Assembly: GCF_001426925.1 (NCBI RefSeq)
Contig: NZ_LMFR01000023.1
Location: 1,420 to 65,419, forward strand
Origin: Microbacterium sp. Root53
GTDB lineage: Bacteria; Actinomycetota; Actinomycetes; Actinomycetales; Microbacteriaceae
Length of the DNA: 64,000 nt
Reading direction: 5' to 3'
Each line of letters starts with the position of its first letter. The stretch's first letter is position 1. A program made the translations under genes and the position numbers. The notes beneath the pieces were generated by a model. The model worked only from the letters and a program-made list of their open reading frames with translations, was not told the origin of the DNA and ran no database searches. Below, one piece after another: positions 52,554 to 60,322 of the stretch.

Positions 52554-54437
52554 ATGTCGCTCCTCCTGCCGCACCACGACGGCTCGCCGCTCTACGTGTC
52601 GAACTCCGCCCCGGAGCTGGGCGAGGTGGTGCGCGTCCGTCTGCGCGTGCCCGAGGGCTACGGGCCGCTGCGCGCGGTGCGCACGCGCTCGAACCCCGAC
52701 CACGAGCCCGAGTGGACCGACGCCGAGGTGATCGGCGAGGCCGACGGATGGACGTGGTGGGAGGCGCCCGTCACGGTGGGCAACCGCCGTCACGGGTATC
52801 GCTGGCTGCTCGTGCACGAGGACGGCACGGTCGAGTGGCTGAACCAGACCGGTCTGCACCGGATCGAGACGCTCGACGCCGAGGACTTCGCGCTGGTCGC
52901 GTACCCCGCCCCGCCGGCGTGGCTCAACGACGCCGTGATGTACCAGATCTTCCCGGACCGGTTCGCCCGCTCGGCCGCGGCCGACGAGCGCGAGACGCCC
53001 GAGTGGGCGATCGCGGCGGCGTGGGACGAGCCCGTCGACCCCGTGATGCCGGGCCGCAGCCAGCAGTTCTACGGCGGCGACCTCGACGGCATCGTCGAGC
53101 ACCTCGACCACCTCGAGCGGCTGGGCGTCGATCTGATCTACCTCACCCCGGTCTTCCCGGCCGCGTCGAACCACCGCTACGACGCCGCGAGCTTCGAGCG
53201 CGTCGACCCGCTGCTCGGCGGGGACGAGGCGTACGTCCGCCTGATCGAGGCCGCGCACGCGCGCGGCATGCGGGTGATCGGCGACCTCACGAGCAATCAC
53301 TCGGGCGATCGGCACGAGTGGTTCCAGGACGCGCTGGGCAACCCGGGCGCCCACTCCGAGCGGTTCTACTACTTCCGCGACGAGGGCAACACCGAGTACG
53401 AGTCGTGGCTCGGCACGCCGACCCTGCCGAAGTTCGACTGGTCGTCGATCGAGCTGCGCCAGCGCTTCATCACGGACGGCGACTCGGTCGTCGCGCGCTG
53501 GCTCAAGCCGCCGTTCGGGATCGACGGATGGCGCATCGACGTGGCCAACATGACCGGCCGCCTCGGCGACGTCGACCTGAACGCCGAGGTGCGGCAGCTG
53601 CTGCGCGAGACCATGCTCGAGATCAACCCCGACGCGGTGCTCCTGGGCGAGTCCACGAACGACGCCGCGAGCGACCTGCAGGGCGACGGATGGCACGGGG
53701 CGATGACGTACCCGGCGTTCACCCGCCCGCTGTGGGGCTGGCTGTGCCGGCCGACCGGGGCGCCGTACCTCGACGCGCAGGGCGTCGAGCGCACCGAGCC
53801 GTGGTTCTTCGGCCAGCCGATCGGCGGCATCCCGCGCTACAGCGCTCGCGACTTCGTCGACGCCATGACGCGGTTCACGGCCGGCATCCCGTGGCGCGTC
53901 CGGCTCGGCAACATGCAGGCGCTCGACACGCACGACACCGCGCGGTTCGCGACGAACGCGCCGGACGACGTCGTGCCGGTCGCGGTGGGCCTGTCGATGA
54001 CGCTGCCGGGTGTCCCTGTGCTGTTCGCCGGCGACGAGTTCGGCCTGGTGGGGGAGGACGGCGAGATCGCGCGCACCCCGATCCCGTGGGGCACCGAGGA
54101 TGCCCCCGGCACCGCCGAGCGACTGGCGCTGTACCGCGACCTCATCGCGCTGCGCCGCGCGCACCCGGTTCTCGGGACGGGCGGCCTGCGCATCCTGGCC
54201 GTCGGCGACGAGGGCTTCGCGTTCGTACGCGAGTCGGCCGAGGAGACCGTCCTCGTCGTGGCTGCGTCGGGATCGTTCGAGGCCGCCCTGGACGAGGCCC
54301 TCGTGCCCGGGCTCGCGCGCGCCGAGCGGCTGTACGGCGACCTCGAGCTCGACGGCGGCGTCGTGCGCGCCGGCGGGCCGGCGTTCGCGGCCTGGGCGCT
54401 CCCGGGCGTCGCGGTCCCGGAAGGCGGTGCCGCGTGA
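52554..54437 (+). CDS. GH13 cyclomaltodextrinase/neopullulanase-like enzyme
   Basis: A 627-residue GH13 enzyme with an N-terminal beta-sandwich (CBM34-like, about residues 1-120; YRWLLVHEDGTVEWLN). The catalytic barrel starts at NDAVMYQIFPDRFARS. Region I is DLTSNHSGD (about 245), the nucleophile Asp is in GWRIDVANM (about 325), the acid Glu is in LLGEST (about 362) and the final Asp is in LDTHDTARF (about 462). YQIFPDRF plus the N-domain points to the cyclomaltodextrinase/neopullulanase group, which degrades imported maltodextrins. GGAAAGG lies before the ATG. It overlaps the next gene by GTGA. Confidence 0.9.
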   Translation: MSLLLPHHDGSPLYVSNSAPELGEVVRVRLRVPEGYGPLRAVRTRSNPDHEPEWTDAEVIGEADGWTWWEAPVTVGNRRHGYRWLLVHEDGTVEWLNQTGLHRIETLDAEDFALVAYPAPPAWLNDAVMYQIFPDRFARSAAADERETPEWAIAAAWDEPVDPVMPGRSQQFYGGDLDGIVEHLDHLERLGVDLIYLTPVFPAASNHRYDAASFERVDPLLGGDEAYVRLIEAAHARGMRVIGDLTSNHSGDRHEWFQDALGNPGAHSERFYYFRDEGNTEYESWLGTPTLPKFDWSSIELRQRFITDGDSVVARWLKPPFGIDGWRIDVANMTGRLGDVDLNAEVRQLLRETMLEINPDAVLLGESTNDAASDLQGDGWHGAMTYPAFTRPLWGWLCRPTGAPYLDAQGVERTEPWFFGQPIGGIPRYSARDFVDAMTRFTAGIPWRVRLGNMQALDTHDTARFATNAPDDVVPVAVGLSMTLPGVPVLFAGDEFGLVGEDGEIARTPIPWGTEDAPGTAERLALYRDLIALRRAHPVLGTGGLRILAVGDEGFAFVRESAEETVLVVAASGSFEAALDEALVPGLARAERLYGDLELDGGVVRAGGPAFAAWALPGVAVPEGGAA

Positions 54438-55222
54438 GCACGGCGAACGACCGCTACGAGCGCCGCAGCGCGGATCTCGCCGAGGCGGTGCGCGCGCATC
54501 CCGACCTCATCGGGCTGGTGCTGCTCGGCTCGGCCTCTGACGAGGCGGTCGCGCGCCGCGACGAGTGGTCGGATCACGACTTCTTCGCGCTCGTGCGGCC
54601 GGGCGCGGGACGCTCCGTGCGGCCCGACCTGTCGTGGCTGCCCGACCAGGACGCGCTCGTCCTGACCGCGCGCGAGGGCGAGATCGGCTTCGTCGCGGTG
54701 TACGACGACGGGCACGTCATGGAGTTCGCGGTCGCCGAGCCGGATGAGCTCGTCGGCGCCCTCGTGAACGAGGCGACCGTCGCGGTGGACGACGAGGACG
54801 GCACCACGGCCGCGCTCGTGGAGCGCGGCCGGGCGAATGCCGCGGCCGGCGACCGCATCGACGTCGGCAACGAGGCGCGCCTCGTGCTCGTGAAGCTGTT
54901 GATCGGGGTGGGTCGCGTGCGGCGGGGCGAGGTGCTCGTGGGCGGGCAGTTCATCCGCGGCTGGGCGGTGCAGTCGCTGGCCCGCGCGCTCCGCGGGCGT
55001 TTCCCGCAGCGCTCGAGCGACGCGCGCGACCGCATCGACGCGCTGCGCCGGTTCGAGCTGGACTTCCCGGACTGGGCGGCGCGCATCGCGGACGCTCTCG
55101 CGCTTCCCGCTGAGGACGCGGCGCGGGAGCTGTTCGCAATCGCGCGCGAGGCGCTCGACGACGGCGGGCCCGGTTTCCCCCGCGCGGCCGCCGACGCCGT
55201 CGCCCGCCGGCTGGGCTGGTGA
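54434..55222 (+). CDS. Nucleotidyltransferase-fold protein
   Basis: A 262-residue protein starting at GTG inside the GH13 stop (GTGA). The N-terminal LVLLGSAS...WSDHDFFAL (residues 27-53) is the hGS...DxD motif of the polymerase-beta nucleotidyltransferase superfamily. A helical C-terminal half (about 120-260) resembles MNT/aminoglycoside nucleotidyltransferase-type partners (LVLVKLLIGVGRVRRGEVLVG). The two metal-binding positions present are Asp and Asp around HDF. The substrate is unknown. Co-translation with a glycosidase may be only a shared promoter. Confidence 0.75.
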   Translation: MSTANDRYERRSADLAEAVRAHPDLIGLVLLGSASDEAVARRDEWSDHDFFALVRPGAGRSVRPDLSWLPDQDALVLTAREGEIGFVAVYDDGHVMEFAVAEPDELVGALVNEATVAVDDEDGTTAALVERGRANAAAGDRIDVGNEARLVLVKLLIGVGRVRRGEVLVGGQFIRGWAVQSLARALRGRFPQRSSDARDRIDALRRFELDFPDWAARIADALALPAEDAARELFAIAREALDDGGPGFPRAAADAVARRLGW

Positions 55223-55236
55223 CGACGGCGGGCTCG

Positions 55237-55249
55237 TAGGCTGAACCCC
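55237..55249 (+). promoter_or_regulatory. Leaderless promoter (-10) of S33-type hydrolase
   Basis: TAGGCT at 55237-55242, seven bases (GAACCCC), then GTG 55250. Confidence 0.65.
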
Positions 55250-56245
55250 GTGTCCGATGTGTGGGTCGCCGACGTCCTCGGCGAGGGGTTCGAGCAGCGG
55301 ACCCTCCCGCTGGGTGCGGACGAGGAGGGCGAGGTCGTCGCCACCCTGGTCCGGCACCTGCCCGCGCGGCGCCGGCTCTGGAGCCGGCCGCGGCTGCTCG
55401 AGGACGTGGACGTGCTGTACGTGCACGGCTGGTCGGACTACTTCTTCCAGCGTCGGCTCGCGCGCTTCTGGACCGACCGCGGCGCCCGCTTCTTCGCGCT
55501 CGATCTGCGCAAGTACGGGCGGAGCCTGCGCGAATGGCAGACCCCCGGATACGTGACGGACCTCGCGACGTACGACGAGGACATCCGGGCCGCGCTCGAC
55601 GCGCGCGGCGACAGCGTCGGCAGGCGGCTCATCCTGCTCGGCCACTCGACCGGCGGGCTCGTGCTGAGCCTGTGGGCCGGGCGCCATCCCGACGCGGCGG
55701 CGGCGCTCATCCTCAACAGCCCGTGGCTGGAGTTCCAGCTGAGCGCCGTGGCGCGCACCGCCCTCTCGCCGGTGGTCGAGCTGCGTGCCCGACTGCGCCC
55801 GCTCGACAGGATCCGGATCACGGATCACGGCTTCTACTCGCGCGCGCAGGAGGAGGCGGCGGACCCTGACGATCCGGTCACGATCGACCCCGACTGGCGT
55901 CCCGCAGGCGGGTTCCCGGTCTACGCCGGGTGGATGGACGCGATCCTCGGCGGCCATAACGCGGTGGCCCGCGGGCTCGGCGTCCGCGCGCCCGTCTGCG
56001 TGCTGCTGTCTGCGCGCAGCACGCTGCCGGTCCGCTGGAGCGACGACCTGACCCGCTCCGACACCGTGCTCTACGTCGAGGACGTCGCGCGCGCCGCGCT
56101 GCGGCTCGGGTCGTCCGTCACGGTCGAGCGCCTCGACGGCGCGCTGCACGACGTGTTCCTGTCGCGGCCCGAGGTGCGCCGCGACGCGTACGCGCGCCTG
56201 GACCGCTGGGCCCGGGCGTTCGCGGCGGCGACCGCCGGCTCCTGA
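55250..56245 (+). CDS. Alpha/beta hydrolase (serine aminopeptidase/lysophospholipase-like)
   Basis: A 331-residue alpha/beta hydrolase of the S33/monoacylglycerol lipase-like group. YVHGWSDYFFQRRLARFW (about residue 60) forms the oxyanion loop, LDLRKYGRS (about 83) the post-strand-4 loop, and the nucleophile elbow is GHSTGGLVLSLWAG (about 130). The late Asp region and ALHDVFLSRPEVR near 303 supply the acid and His. It is probably cytosolic and acts on an ester or acyl substrate. GTG is chosen by box spacing. It converges with gntR with only a 12-nt gap. Confidence 0.87.
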   Translation: MSDVWVADVLGEGFEQRTLPLGADEEGEVVATLVRHLPARRRLWSRPRLLEDVDVLYVHGWSDYFFQRRLARFWTDRGARFFALDLRKYGRSLREWQTPGYVTDLATYDEDIRAALDARGDSVGRRLILLGHSTGGLVLSLWAGRHPDAAAALILNSPWLEFQLSAVARTALSPVVELRARLRPLDRIRITDHGFYSRAQEEAADPDDPVTIDPDWRPAGGFPVYAGWMDAILGGHNAVARGLGVRAPVCVLLSARSTLPVRWSDDLTRSDTVLYVEDVARAALRLGSSVTVERLDGALHDVFLSRPEVRRDAYARLDRWARAFAAATAGS

Positions 56246-56257
56246 GTCCGTCCGGGC

Positions 56258-56881
56258 TCAGCGGCCGAACTGGGCGCGCACGAGGCGCTCGGCCGTGTTC
56301 GGATCGCGCGCGACGAGGGCTTCGCGCAGCGCCGCGTAGTTCTCTCGCAGCTCGTCGTCGGGCAGGACGGGCCCGATGTGGTTGAGGTTGCGCTCGAGGG
56401 CCACGTCGAGGTCGTCGAGGTGCTGACTGTAGACGCTCTGCGGCAGGGTCGACGCGATGTACCGCGAGAAGGCGATCCGCGCCGCGATCGACGTCTCGGT
56501 GTCGCCGAGCGCGTCGGCCATGGCGTCGAGCAGCTGGAGCGCGCGCGTGCGCTCGTCGTCCTTGAGTCGCGTCGCCGCGATGTGGATGTCGTTGCCGAGC
56601 TTGTACGCCGCGTACGCGAGGGAGTGGCGCACCACCTCGTCCGTCACCTCGGTCACCCGCGTGTAGCGGCTCGGCATCATCTCGACGAGCCCGATGCGCT
56701 CGAGGCGCTGCAGCGCCTCCCGCACGGGCATGCGCGAGACCTGCAGCTGCTCGGCGAGCTCGGCGTCGCGGATGCGCTCGCCGGGGTCGAGCTGGCCCTC
56801 GATGATCGCGCGGCTCAGATGCTGGAAGACGGCGTCCGCCAGCAGACGCTTGCCCGAGTCGATCGGTGCGAACCCGTCCAC
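56258..56881 (-). CDS. GntR-family transcriptional regulator (FadR/FCD type)
   Basis: A 207-residue GntR regulator. The winged HTH spans about residues 10-75 (LADAVFQHLSRAIIEGQLDP, then RDAELAEQLQVSRMPVREAL). The all-helical C-terminal FCD-like ligand domain (about 85-200) contains LAYAAYKLGNDIHIAATRL. It starts at GTG eight bases after the yajQ stop, with GGATTCGG between, so it is likely read from the yajQ transcript. The target genes are unknown. Confidence 0.87.
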   Translation of the reverse strand: MDGFAPIDSGKRLLADAVFQHLSRAIIEGQLDPGERIRDAELAEQLQVSRMPVREALQRLERIGLVEMMPSRYTRVTEVTDEVVRHSLAYAAYKLGNDIHIAATRLKDDERTRALQLLDAMADALGDTETSIAARIAFSRYIASTLPQSVYSQHLDDLDVALERNLNHIGPVLPDDELRENYAALREALVARDPNTAERLVRAQFGR

Positions 56882-56889
56882 CCGAATCC

Positions 56890-57378
56890 TCAGCGGTAGT
56901 TGATGAACTGGAGGTCGATGTCGAGGTCGGCCGCCTTGAGCAGGCGGATGACCTCCTGCAGGTCGTCGCGGCTCTTGCTCGAGACGCGCAGCTCGTCGCC
57001 CTGGATCTGCGACTTGACGCCCTTGGGCCCCTCGTCGCGGATGATCTTGCCGATCTTCTTGGCGTTCTCCTGCGAGATGCCGTCCTTGAGGCTGGAGACG
57101 AGCTTGAACTCCTTGCCGCTGGCGGTCGGCTCGCCTGAGTCGAGGCTCTTGAGCGAGATGCCCCGCTTGATGAGCTTGGACTGGAACACGTCGAGCACGG
57201 CCTTGGCCCGCTCCTCGCTGTTGGCGGTGATCAGGATCTGCTCGCCGCTCCACGCGATCGAGGCTCCGGTCCCCTTGAAGTCGTAGCGCTGCTCGACCTC
57301 CTTGCGGGCCTGGTTGAGGGCGTTGTCCGCCTCCTGCTTGTCAACCTTGCTGACGATGTCGAAGCTGCTGTCGGCCAT
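56890..57378 (-). CDS. yajQ: YajQ-family nucleotide-binding protein
   Basis: A 162-residue YajQ/DUF520 protein with two ferredoxin-like domains. It starts [16 protein letters not shown], a strong family signature, with [12 protein letters not shown] near 33 and [20 protein letters not shown] near 100. It ends DLQFINYR. Relatives bind cyclic di-GMP or tRNA; the local role is unknown. ATG follows TAGGCT by seven bases on the minus strand (leaderless). Confidence 0.93.
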   Translation of the reverse strand: MADSSFDIVSKVDKQEADNALNQARKEVEQRYDFKGTGASIAWSGEQILITANSEERAKAVLDVFQSKLIKRGISLKSLDSGEPTASGKEFKLVSSLKDGISQENAKKIGKIIRDEGPKGVKSQIQGDELRVSSKSRDDLQEVIRLLKAADLDIDLQFINYR

Positions 57379-57391
57379 GCGGGCCAGCCTA
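57379..57391 (-). promoter_or_regulatory. Leaderless promoter (-10) of yajQ
   Basis: On the minus strand TAGGCT (57391-57386), seven bases (GGCCCGC), then ATG 57378. Confidence 0.65.
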
Positions 57392-57405
57392 CTGCGCGCG
57401 CTTCG

Positions 57406-57411
57406 TAGACT
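57406..57411 (+). promoter_or_regulatory. -10 box of FBP-domain gene
   Basis: TAGACT 35 bases before ATG 57447. Unlike its leaderless neighbours this gene has a short leader carrying GGGGAGG. Confidence 0.5.
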
Positions 57412-57446
57412 GCTGGGCGAAAGCCATCCGACATCGGGGAGGTCGT

Positions 57447-57938
57447 ATGCGCCCGCTCACCGAATCCGAGCTGCGCGGCTCGTTCGTCAACGCCGATCCG
57501 GCGGACGTCGCCCTCATGGCCCTGCCGCACGACTTCGTGCTGACCGAATGGGACCACCTCGACTTCCTCGCCTGGCGCGATCCCCGCTCGCGGGGCCGCG
57601 GCTACATCGTCGCGGAGGTCGACGGCACCCCGACCGGCGTGCTGCTGCGCGCGGCCGAGGGCTCGTCCCGCGCCCGGTCGGCCTTCTGCAACATCTGCCG
57701 CACCATGCAGCCGGGCAACCAGGTCTCGCTGTTCACGGCCCGCGAGGCCGGCACGGCGGGCGCGCACGGCGACAGCGTCGGCACCTATATGTGCGCCGAT
57801 CTGTCGTGCCACGAGAACGTCCGCCTCGCCATGCCTCTCGCGCCGAACGAGTACCGGGGCAGCGTGGACATGAAGATCGACGGCACCAAGCGCCGCACGC
57901 GCGAGTTCGTGGCCCGCGTCCTGGAGACGGCGGCCTGA
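57447..57938 (+). CDS. FBP-domain EF-G-binding protein (FusB/FusC type)
   Basis: A 163-residue protein resembling the FusB family, two-domain zinc proteins that bind elongation factor G and release it from the ribosome. The C-terminal treble-clef zinc finger is visible as FCNICR (about residue 74) and [11 protein letters not shown] (about 112), giving four Cys ligands. It then continues [14 protein letters not shown]. Acquired members confer fusidic acid tolerance; chromosomal ones in actinobacteria may aid translation recovery. The start is supported by GGGGAGG seven bases upstream. Confidence 0.85.
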   Translation: MRPLTESELRGSFVNADPADVALMALPHDFVLTEWDHLDFLAWRDPRSRGRGYIVAEVDGTPTGVLLRAAEGSSRARSAFCNICRTMQPGNQVSLFTAREAGTAGAHGDSVGTYMCADLSCHENVRLAMPLAPNEYRGSVDMKIDGTKRRTREFVARVLETAA

Positions 57939-57980
57939 TCGGCGCCCCGGTGGCCGCCGCGCCCGGTCGCACGGCACGAT

Positions 57981-58009
57981 TTCGACCCTGCGCCGTGTGC
58001 GGGTAATAT
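57981..58009 (+). promoter_or_regulatory. Promoter of tRNA-Tyr
   Basis: TTCGAC (57981-57986) and TAATAT (58004-58009) are separated by 17 bases. It is the best -35/-10 pair in the window, about 47 nt before the tRNA. Confidence 0.75.
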
Positions 58010-58056
58010 GGACGCTTGCGCCTCCGGTTGTCTGGAAAAGTCGGTCGGGTGCGCAT

Positions 58057-58138
58057 GGCAAGTTGCCCGAGCGGCCAAAGGGAGCTGACTGTAAATCAGC
58101 CGCGTAATGCTTCGGGGGTTCGAATCCCTCACTTGCCA
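58057..58138 (+). tRNA. tRNA-Tyr (GTA)
   Basis: An 82-nt class II tRNA. The acceptor stem GGCAAGT pairs with ACTTGCC. The anticodon GTA at 58091-58093 lies in a CTGACT...AATCAG arm, with a long variable arm (CGTAATGCTTCG region) and a GGTTCGAATCC T-arm. CCA is not encoded. It is expressed alone and followed by a strong terminator. Confidence 0.96.
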
Positions 58139-58145
58139 CCGGATG

Positions 58146-58179
58146 GACGAAGGCCGACCCGCACGGGTCGGCCTTCGTC
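58146..58179 (+). terminator. Terminator after tRNA-Tyr
   Basis: A perfect 15-bp inverted repeat (58146-58160 with 58165-58179, GACGAAGGCCGACCC) with a GCAC loop, starting eight bases after the tRNA. Confidence 0.88.
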
Positions 58180-58305
58180 GTTCCCGGGAGAGCCTGCTTC
58201 CGCGGTCGCGCGCGACGTGTCCTCCGAAAGGCCCGGTGTGCGGGAGAGGGTCCGCGTGCCAGGATGACTGCGCGGGCCGTGGGGGCGCGCGAGAAGGGGA
58301 TCTCC

Positions 58306-59331
58306 ATGTCGACTCCGCACGCGGGCGCACCGCAGGACCGGCCGGCACCGCAGCCGGCGCCGGGAACGGCGCCGGAGGGAACGGCGCCGGCTCAGGAGAA
58401 GATGCCGCTGATGCTCCGCGGCGCCATCTGGGTCGCGATCGGCGCGCTCATCGCGGCCGCCCTGGTCTGCGTCGTGTGGGTCCTGATCGGCGACCAGAAC
58501 GGGCTGATCGGCAAAGCGTTCCTGACGATCCTGCTGCTGGCCGCGTTCGCCGGCGTCGCGCTGCTGGACGCCAACCTCGCGGCACGCCGCCCCAGCTGGC
58601 TCGTGATCGCCAGCATGGCGACGTGGGTGATCGCCCTGCTGGTCGGCGCGGTCAAGATCTGGTCGCCCGAGCATGTCGACGAGTACGGGTACGCCTCGTA
58701 CGAGCCGGTCGAGCGGCTCTGGCACCTCATCCTCACGATCGGCGTCCTGCAGCTCGCGCTGCTGCACCAGCGGCTGTTCTGGCGCGCCCACGCGCGCTAC
58801 GTCACCACGTTCACGCGCGCGATCGCCCTCGTGACCTCGGCGCTGCTCGGGATCCTCGTGCTGCTGCTCGTGTTCTACCTGGCGTTCCCCGATGCGTTCG
58901 ACTACCCGGAGCTGTACTGGCGGTTCGTCGTCGCCCTGGCGATCCTGGTCGCGGTCGGAACGACGCTCATCCCGCTGCTGAATGCGCTGTTCGCCCCGCG
59001 ACCCCGGCCCGTCGCTCCGCACGGCGTCGCGGGCGCCGGATTCGTCCCGCCGGCCGCGCCCGTCCTTCAGTGGCCGACCTACGCCGACGGCCGCACCCCG
59101 CTGCCCGTGCTGCCCGACGGCTCGCCGGACTGGAACGCGTACTACACGGGCGTGCCGTCGGTGCCGCAGGCGCCCATGGCGCCGCACGCCGCGCCGCCGC
59201 AGGCGGCTCCCGCCCCGCAGGGACAGCCCGCGCCGGGTCCCGGCTCGCACGCGGCCCCGCCGGCGCCGCCGCTCCCGCCGCAGGCGCCCCGATACCCCGA
59301 ACAGCCTCCGACCGTTCAGCCGCCGCGCTGA
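58306..59331 (+). CDS. Hypothetical polytopic membrane protein with proline-rich tail
   Basis: 341 residues; I do not recognise a family. A Pro/Ala-rich cytoplasmic N-terminus (about 1-33) precedes about six hydrophobic segments: 39-60 (GAIWVAIGALIAAALVCVVW), 70-90, 98-118, 138-155, 170-195 and 207-228. The C-terminal ~110 residues are Pro/Ala/Gln-rich and include LPDGSPDWNAYYTG. ATG 58306 is preferred over the upstream 58264 because of GAGAAGGGG upstream. CAGGAT at 58260-58265 may be its -10. It is probably an envelope protein. Confidence 0.72.
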   Translation: MSTPHAGAPQDRPAPQPAPGTAPEGTAPAQEKMPLMLRGAIWVAIGALIAAALVCVVWVLIGDQNGLIGKAFLTILLLAAFAGVALLDANLAARRPSWLVIASMATWVIALLVGAVKIWSPEHVDEYGYASYEPVERLWHLILTIGVLQLALLHQRLFWRAHARYVTTFTRAIALVTSALLGILVLLLVFYLAFPDAFDYPELYWRFVVALAILVAVGTTLIPLLNALFAPRPRPVAPHGVAGAGFVPPAAPVLQWPTYADGRTPLPVLPDGSPDWNAYYTGVPSVPQAPMAPHAAPPQAAPAPQGQPAPGPGSHAAPPAPPLPPQAPRYPEQPPTVQPPR

Positions 59332-59341
59332 CCGGCGGCGA

Positions 59342-59353
59342 TAGCGTGGGGGC
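59342..59353 (+). promoter_or_regulatory. Leaderless promoter (-10) of inositol monophosphatase gene
   Basis: TAGCGT at 59342-59347, six bases (GGGGGC), then ATG 59354. Confidence 0.6.
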
Positions 59354-60145
59354 ATGACGACGCCCCTCGAGCTGCACGACATCGCCCTCGAGATCGCGAC
59401 GGAGGCGGGCGAGCTCGCCCGGCGCCGGCGCGGCGAGGGGGTGTCGATCGCCGCGAGCAAGTCGACCATCGCCGACATCGTCACCGAGGCGGACCGCGAG
59501 GTCGAGGCGCTCATCCGCGACCGCCTCGCGCAGGCGCGCCCGGAGGACGGGTTCCTCGGTGAGGAGTCCGGCGACGCGGGCGGGACCAGCGGAGTGACCT
59601 GGATCGTGGATCCGATCGACGGCACGGTCAACTACGCCTTCGGCATGCCGTCGTACGCCGTGAGCATCGCGGCGGTCGAGGGGTCGGTGCATCCGGGGGA
59701 GTGGCGCGCCCTCGCCGGAGTGGTCCACGCGCCCGCGCTCGGCGAGACCTTCCGCGCGGCGGCGGGCGAGGGCGCCTGGCTGGGAGAGGAGCGCCTGGCC
59801 GTGACCGAGCACACCCCGGCGGGCGCGCTGATCGCGACCGGCCTGGGCTACGACCAGAGCACGCACGCCGGCGACCTCGAGGTGCTGTCGCGGGTCATGC
59901 CGCTCGCGCGCGACATCCGTCGGATCGGCGCCGCCTCGCTCGACCTCGCCTTCGTGGCCGCCGGTCGGCTTGACGGGTACTTCGAGCGCGGGCTCCAGCC
60001 GTGGGACCTGGCCGCCGGCCGGCTGCTCGTCGACGAGGCCGGGGGACGCACCGGATGGTTCGAGCCCGACGAGCACGGACGGGCGCTGACGATCGTCGCC
60101 GGACCGGAGCTCTACGAGCAGCTGCGGGTGCGCATCCTGGGCTGA
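59354..60145 (+). CDS. Inositol monophosphatase family protein
   Basis: A 263-residue Mg-dependent phosphatase (IMPase/FBPase/3'-phosphoadenosine phosphatase fold). The metal site is formed by GEESGD (about residue 73) and WIVDPIDGTVNYAFGMPSY (about 88). The C-terminal Asp is in QPWDLAAGRLLVDEAGG (about 218), so all three metal-binding motifs are intact. It probably hydrolyses inositol-1-phosphate for phosphatidylinositol/mycothiol precursors, though histidinol-phosphate or other sugar phosphates are possible. Confidence 0.9.
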   Translation: MTTPLELHDIALEIATEAGELARRRRGEGVSIAASKSTIADIVTEADREVEALIRDRLAQARPEDGFLGEESGDAGGTSGVTWIVDPIDGTVNYAFGMPSYAVSIAAVEGSVHPGEWRALAGVVHAPALGETFRAAAGEGAWLGEERLAVTEHTPAGALIATGLGYDQSTHAGDLEVLSRVMPLARDIRRIGAASLDLAFVAAGRLDGYFERGLQPWDLAAGRLLVDEAGGRTGWFEPDEHGRALTIVAGPELYEQLRVRILG

Positions 60146-60322
60146 TCAGCCGGCCCGCCTCTCCACAGGCCCGCTGGGTGGGTTCCCGCCACGTGGCGTT
60201 TTCAGCCGGAACCCGATAGTGTTTATCCAATCGTTACTCTGTCACCCGAGACGGGGCAGCGGTTCCCATCCCGTGCAGGCGCGCCGTCCTCCCCGTTCGC
60301 GGCGCCTACCGAAAGATCCTCT

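Noticed and set aside
60210..60250. MtrA-type GTAAC repeats upstream of the M23 peptidase
   Set aside because: One GTAAC and one GTGAC can be read on the minus strand, but the spacing does not fit the regular tandem pattern. Chance cannot be excluded.
60146..60322. Possible c-di-AMP riboswitch before the M23 peptidase
   Set aside because: Such riboswitches often precede actinobacterial wall hydrolases, but I could not find the conserved core elements, and the predicted leader is only about 95 nt.
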